A stretch of DNA of 64,000 bases from assembly GCA_016710385.1 (NCBI GenBank), contig JADJVX010000018.1, positions 620,001-684,000 on the forward strand. Direction: 5' to 3'. The notes beneath the pieces are model-generated. The model was given only the letters and a program-made list of their open reading frames with translations. It did no database searches and was not told the origin of the DNA. The translations under genes were made by a program, and so were the position numbers. Source of the DNA: Actinomycetales bacterium. GTDB lineage: Bacteria > Actinomycetota > Actinomycetes > Actinomycetales > Dermatophilaceae. Positions 60,962 to 64,000 of this stretch are shown here, piece by piece; positions within the stretch are counted from its first letter, which is position 1, and each line of letters starts with the position of its first letter.

Positions 60962-61972
60962 ATGAATACTCCCCTTCCGACCCCGGCCGCTGCCGATGAC
61001 CTCAACGGCGACCCCAACCTCGACCCCAGTCGCGACCCGGTTACCCAGCCACCGGCCAGCACCCCAGTTGGTCACAGCGGTGCCCGGGTCGCCGTGACCG
61101 AACGACCGGCGTTCGCCGTCGACGGCTTCGTGGCCCTGGCCGTCGGAGTCGCCCTCGTCGGGTTAGCCGTGTGGCGGGTCATCGCCTTGGCAACGGCCGG
61201 CATCGCTGCCCCGACCGGCGGTGACATCGCCATGGTTGTCGCGCCGATCCTGCTAGCCACCCTCGTCGCCAGCGCCGTCGTCGTCGTGCAACCCGGCCAG
61301 ACCCAGGTCGTGCAGTTCTTCGGCCGCTATATCGGCACAGCCCGCCGCACCGGGCTGCTCATGCTCATGCCGCTCACGACCAAGAAGAAGGTCTCGGTCC
61401 GGGTCAACAACTTCGAGACCAATGCCCTCAAGGTCAACGACGCCGACGGCAACCCGGTCGAGATCGCGGCCATCGTCGTGTGGCAGGTCGCCGACACCGC
61501 CAAGGCATCGTTCGCCGTCGAGGCCTACCAGGACTTCGTCAAGGTGCAATCCGAGGCGGCGTTGCGGCACGTGGCGACCAGCCACCCCTACGACGACCCG
61601 GAGGGCCGTGGCGAGTCGCTGCGTGGCTCGACCGACGTGGTCTCTCGTGAGCTCGCCGTCGAGGTCGCCGAGCGCGTTCAGGTCGCGGGGGTCGAGATCA
61701 TCGAGGTGAGGATCAGCCACTTGGCGTATGCCCCGGAGATCGCTCAGGCGATGCTCCAGCGTCAGCAGGCCTCGGCCATCATCGCGGCCCGTTCCAAGAT
61801 CGTCGACGGCGCGGTCGGCATGGTCGAGATGGCGCTGTCCCGGCTCGAGGCCGACGACATCGTCATCCTCGACGACGAACGCAAGGCCGCCATGGTGTCC
61901 AACCTGCTCGTCGTGCTGTGCAGCGAAGCCAAGGCCTCCCCGATCGTCAACGCCGGCAGCCTTTACCACTGA
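60962..61972 (+). CDS. SPFH/Band 7 (stomatin-like) membrane protein
   Basis: A 336-residue membrane scaffold protein. After a Pro-rich, Asp-rich N-terminus come two helices (residues about 54-77 and 85-105), then the Band 7 domain (VVQPGQTQVVQFFGRYIGTA and VSVRVNNFETNALKVNDADG) and a helical region with EVRISHLAYAPEIAQAMLQR and QASAIIAARSKIVDGAVG. SPFH proteins organise membrane microdomains. GGAGG lies upstream of ATG 60962. The small DNA-binding gene follows after 7 bases. Confidence 0.88.
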   Translation: MNTPLPTPAAADDLNGDPNLDPSRDPVTQPPASTPVGHSGARVAVTERPAFAVDGFVALAVGVALVGLAVWRVIALATAGIAAPTGGDIAMVVAPILLATLVASAVVVVQPGQTQVVQFFGRYIGTARRTGLLMLMPLTTKKKVSVRVNNFETNALKVNDADGNPVEIAAIVVWQVADTAKASFAVEAYQDFVKVQSEAALRHVATSHPYDDPEGRGESLRGSTDVVSRELAVEVAERVQVAGVEIIEVRISHLAYAPEIAQAMLQRQQASAIIAARSKIVDGAVGMVEMALSRLEADDIVILDDERKAAMVSNLLVVLCSEAKASPIVNAGSLYH

Positions 61973-61979
61973 TGCCGTC

Positions 61980-62234
61980 GTGACGGAACCCGCCCCCACG
62001 CCTCCGCTCCCCGGACGCCAACGCCGCGAACGACGCGCGGTCCTCGTGCGCCTGGATCCGGCCGTGCACGAGGCCCTGGCGCGCTGGGCCGACGACGAAT
62101 TGCGCAGTCTCAATGCCCAATTGGAGATCATCGTGCGGGAGGCGCTCCTGCAGCAGGGACGTATGCCGGGCCACTCCGGACCGCTCCCCCGCCGTGGTCG
62201 CCCTCCGAAAGCCAGTCCGAGCAACCCACGCTGA
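61980..62234 (+). CDS. Ribbon-helix-helix (Arc/CopG-like) DNA-binding protein
   Basis: An 84-residue protein whose core RAVLVRLDPAVHEALARWAD followed by LRSLNAQLEIIVREALLQQG has the strand-helix-helix pattern of Arc-type repressors (strand residues V, V, L; NAQ-E turn). The tail is basic and Pro/Gly-rich. It is encoded directly behind the SPFH gene (GTG 61980, 7 bases after its stop), without its own ribosome-binding site, so translation is probably coupled. It may bind the palindrome at 60916 and control the pair. Confidence 0.8.
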   Translation: MTEPAPTPPLPGRQRRERRAVLVRLDPAVHEALARWADDELRSLNAQLEIIVREALLQQGRMPGHSGPLPRRGRPPKASPSNPR

Positions 62235-62243
62235 GGGCCCCGA

Positions 62244-62285
62244 ACGCCAGTGGGGCCGGTCCCGCAGGACCGGCCCCACTGGCGT
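62244..62285. terminator. 19-bp bidirectional terminator hairpin
   Basis: ACGCCAGTGGGGCCGGTCC (62244-62262) and its exact complement (62267-62285) are joined by a 4-base loop, between the convergent RHH gene (stop 62234) and membrane-protein gene (stop 62302). Confidence 0.85.
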
Positions 62286-62301
62286 GCGTCGATGCACCGA
62301 C

Positions 62302-62892
62302 TTAGCCGACCGACACAGACTCCCACGTCGGGGTCGTGGACCGGACGGGCTGGGCAGCGGCGTGACGCAGGCCGAGCAGTCCGAGCAGGAGCATGAGGCC
62401 GGCGCCCGCGAAGGAGGCGATGGCGGCATACCCGGCGATCTTGCCCATGGTGCCGAACGCGTAGGCGTTGAGCAGCAGCCCGCGCAGGGTCGACCCCATG
62501 AATTGGCTCATCCGCAGCTCACCGAGCTTGGCAACCTGCTCCGGGTCCGCGCCCGGGGTGGCCTTGAGCTTGTTGTACTCCGAGGAGACCTCCGCATACG
62601 TCTTGCCGCCTGCGGCCTTGTCCATGTGGACGAGGATGTAGTGGTCGGCATAGGCCTTGGCCTGGTCGCCGTTCTCCATCTTCTGGCCGGCGAACTCCGC
62701 GAGGTAGGGCTTGATGAGCGGGTCCTCGATAGCGGCGCCGGCGGGCATCGTGATCTTTTGCTCGAGCAACTGCGTGCGGACGTTGTCCGCCACGAAGTTG
62801 CTGGCCCACGTGAGCAGGCCGCCCGAGACCAAGAGCACCATCGCCATGATGAGGCCGGTCCAGGAAATGAGCTTGTCGAGTACCTTGCGCAT
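62302..62892 (-). CDS. Two-helix membrane protein with extracytoplasmic domain
   Basis: A 196-residue protein with an N-terminal helix (LISWTGLIMAMVLLVSGGLL), an outer domain of about 105 residues that includes KTYAEVSSEYNKLKATPGAD and GELRMSQFMGSTLRGLLLNA, and a C-terminal helix (AIASFAGAGLMLLLGLLGL). The pattern resembles an actinobacterial family often mislabelled as aromatic ring-opening dioxygenase LigA; function unknown. ATG 62892 has AAGGG 9 bases upstream; a 7-bp hairpin (62908-62926) lies just 5' of that site in the leader. Confidence 0.75.
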   Translation of the reverse strand: MRKVLDKLISWTGLIMAMVLLVSGGLLTWASNFVADNVRTQLLEQKITMPAGAAIEDPLIKPYLAEFAGQKMENGDQAKAYADHYILVHMDKAAGGKTYAEVSSEYNKLKATPGADPEQVAKLGELRMSQFMGSTLRGLLLNAYAFGTMGKIAGYAAIASFAGAGLMLLLGLLGLRHAAAQPVRSTTPTWESVSVG

Positions 62893-62907
62893 GATGACTA
62901 CCCTTCG

Positions 62908-62926
62908 GCTCTCTTTGTGAGAGAGC
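62908..62926 (-). promoter_or_regulatory. Leader hairpin before the membrane-protein gene
   Basis: On the minus strand GCTCTCT pairs with AGAGAGC across CACAA; its 3' arm ends a few bases before the AAGGG ribosome-binding site. It could modulate translation. Confidence 0.4.
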
Positions 62927-62937
62927 ACAATTCGTGA

Positions 62938-62953
62938 GGTTGACATATCAACC
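62938..62953. promoter_or_regulatory. Operator-like palindrome GGTTGA-N4-TCAACC
   Basis: A perfect 6-bp inverted repeat (62938-62943 and 62948-62953) with a 4-base centre CATA lies 46 bases upstream of the membrane-protein start, in the region where its promoter should be. Confidence 0.45.
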
Positions 62954-63063
62954 ATGCGTCGCCTGTGCAGACTGGCGCGGGGCCGAAGGTCCCCACGTGC
63001 ACGAGGCGTGGGTCACATCTGCGCCCCAGGAGGGCCCCGGTCGGTGTAGGCGTCACGACCGAG

Positions 63064-63069
63064 TAGCGT
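63064..63069 (+). promoter_or_regulatory. Candidate -10 element for leaderless FAD oxidoreductase transcript
   Basis: TAGCGT lies 7 bases before ATG 63077; no Shine-Dalgarno is present in between. Confidence 0.4.
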
Positions 63070-63076
63070 GACGCCC

Positions 63077-64000
63077 ATGCCAGCGACCCTCCCAGACCGG
63101 GCCCGCATCGTCGTCATCGGAGGCGGGGTCATCGGCGCTTCGATTGCCTATCACCTGGCCCTGGCAGGCGAGACGGATGTCGTTGTGCTGGAACGGGATC
63201 GGCTCACCAGCGGCACGACATGGCACGCGGCCGGGCTGATGACGACGTTCGGATCGCTCTCGCACACCTCGACGGCAATGCGGCTCTACAGCCGCGACCT
63301 CTACGCCCGCTTGGAGGCCGAGACCGGCCAGTCGACCGGCTTCCGCCCGGTCGGGCTCATCGAGGCGGCCGCCGACGCCGAGCGGCTCGAGGAGTATCGC
63401 CGGGTCGCTGCCTTCCAGAGCGCCCTTGGGTTGGAGGTCCACGAGATCTCCCCCGCCGAGATGGCGCAGCGCTTCCCCTTTGCTCGCACCGACGACCTGC
63501 TGGCTGGCTTCTGGGTGCCGGGCGACGGCAGGGTCAATCCGGTCGACCTCACCATGTCCTTGGCCAAGGGCGCCCGCCGGCGCGGCGTGCGCATCATCGA
63601 GGGCGTCAGGGTCACCGAGGTGCGGATCGAGCGCGGCGTCGTCCGCGGCGTCGACACCGACCACGGCCCGATCGACTGCGAACAGGTCGTCAACGCCGCC
63701 GGGATGTGGGCCCGACAGCTCGCCGGCCTCAGCGGCGTGGTGGTCCCTAACCAGGCTGCGGAGCACTACTACCTCATCACCGAGCCGATCGACGGGGTGA
63801 GCTCCAGCCTGCCAGTCTTCGAGGACCCCGCGTCCCACGGCTATTACCGCGAGGAGGGCGGCGGCCTCATGGTGGGGCTGTTCGAGCCCGTCGCCGCGCC
63901 CTGGCGGGTGGACGGCATACCGGAGCGGTTCTCCTTCGGCACCCTGCCCCCGGATTGGGAGCGGATGACCCCCTTCCTCGAGCGCGCCATGTCTCGGGTG
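63077..64000 (+). CDS. FAD-dependent oxidoreductase, sarcosine/dimethylglycine dehydrogenase-like (C-terminus outside window)
   Basis: The first 308 codons are visible. The ADP-binding fold RIVVIGGGVIGASIAYHLAL starts at residue 10, followed by VVVLERDRLTSGTTWHAAGL, which is the typical FAD-binding segment of the SARDH/DMGDH family of the DAO superfamily, and later VVNAAGMWARQLAGLSGVVV. These enzymes demethylate N-methyl amino acids and pass one-carbon units to tetrahydrofolate through a C-terminal GcvT domain, which would lie beyond the edge. The substrate is therefore open. No Shine-Dalgarno precedes the ATG. Confidence 0.85.
   Translation, partial: MPATLPDRARIVVIGGGVIGASIAYHLALAGETDVVVLERDRLTSGTTWHAAGLMTTFGSLSHTSTAMRLYSRDLYARLEAETGQSTGFRPVGLIEAAADAERLEEYRRVAAFQSALGLEVHEISPAEMAQRFPFARTDDLLAGFWVPGDGRVNPVDLTMSLAKGARRRGVRIIEGVRVTEVRIERGVVRGVDTDHGPIDCEQVVNAAGMWARQLAGLSGVVVPNQAAEHYYLITEPIDGVSSSLPVFEDPASHGYYREEGGGLMVGLFEPVAAPWRVDGIPERFSFGTLPPDWERMTPFLERAMSRV

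Overview
The window is a contiguous stretch of chromosome from a high-GC Gram-positive actinobacterium. Evidence: very high GC, GTG starts in many genes, 4-base ATGA/GTGA gene overlaps, bifunctional PriA instead of HisA, a dcw cluster with no ftsA, sepF and a DivIVA/Wag31 homologue downstream of ftsZ, an HrdB-like sigma factor with a long N-terminal extension, and MurE carrying the DNPR signature of meso-diaminopimelate ligases. Gene order and content suggest the order Micrococcales, perhaps the Dermatophilaceae/Intrasporangiaceae; this placement is inference.

Layout. 1-900: start of a DUF445 gene and a short-chain dehydrogenase remnant. 907-7627 (minus): tightly overlapped histidine operon hisD-hisC-hisB-orf-hisH-orf-priA-ridA-sseB, with hisF absent from this locus. 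7711-8496: lone FetB-type permease. 8538-16390 (minus): oligopeptidase B, a RluA-type pseudouridine synthase, DNA polymerase III alpha (dnaE) and a RluD-type synthase. 16383-37939 (minus): lspA, a DksA-type zinc-finger protein, divIVA, yggT, sepF, yggS, pgeF, then the dcw cluster, which read in its transcription direction is mraZ-orf-rsmH-ftsL-ftsI-murE-murF-mraY-murD-ftsW-murG-murC-ftsQ-ftsZ. 38288-42907 (plus): divergent moxR-DUF58-transglutaminase set. 42983-51119: principal sigma factor, universal stress protein, DUF4192, DUF1232, EcsC-family, a stand-alone family A DNA polymerase, PAC2 protein. 51250-57606 (minus): HrpA helicase, NodB lipoprotein, metY under a SAM-IV riboswitch. 58019-64000: aldo/keto reductase, PPK2, deazaflavin-dependent nitroreductase-family protein, an SPFH/ribbon-helix-helix pair, a two-helix membrane protein, and the start of a sarcosine/dimethylglycine dehydrogenase-like flavoprotein.

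How it works together. Most of the middle of the window is one wall-synthesis and division programme: lipid II precursor synthesis (murC-G, mraY), flipping/polymerisation (ftsW, ftsI), ring assembly (ftsZ, sepF, ftsQ, ftsL) and polar growth (divIVA). It is headed by MraZ, with three MraZ-type boxes in front of it.

The most striking non-genic signal is an 8-mer, GTATGCCG, usually as GGTATGCCGT, found 69 times by eye over both strands (35 plus, 34 minus; roughly 2 expected at this base composition). It is spread nearly once per kilobase through unrelated genes, brings rare codons such as ATA (Ile) and TAT (Tyr) with it, and twice forms an inverted pair that serves as an intergenic hairpin terminator. 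This is how DNA uptake sequences behave in Neisseria and Pasteurellaceae. Further items of interest are a family of leaderless TANNNT promoters, the SAM-IV riboswitch, an 11-residue repeat array in DivIVA and a low-complexity insertion in MurF.
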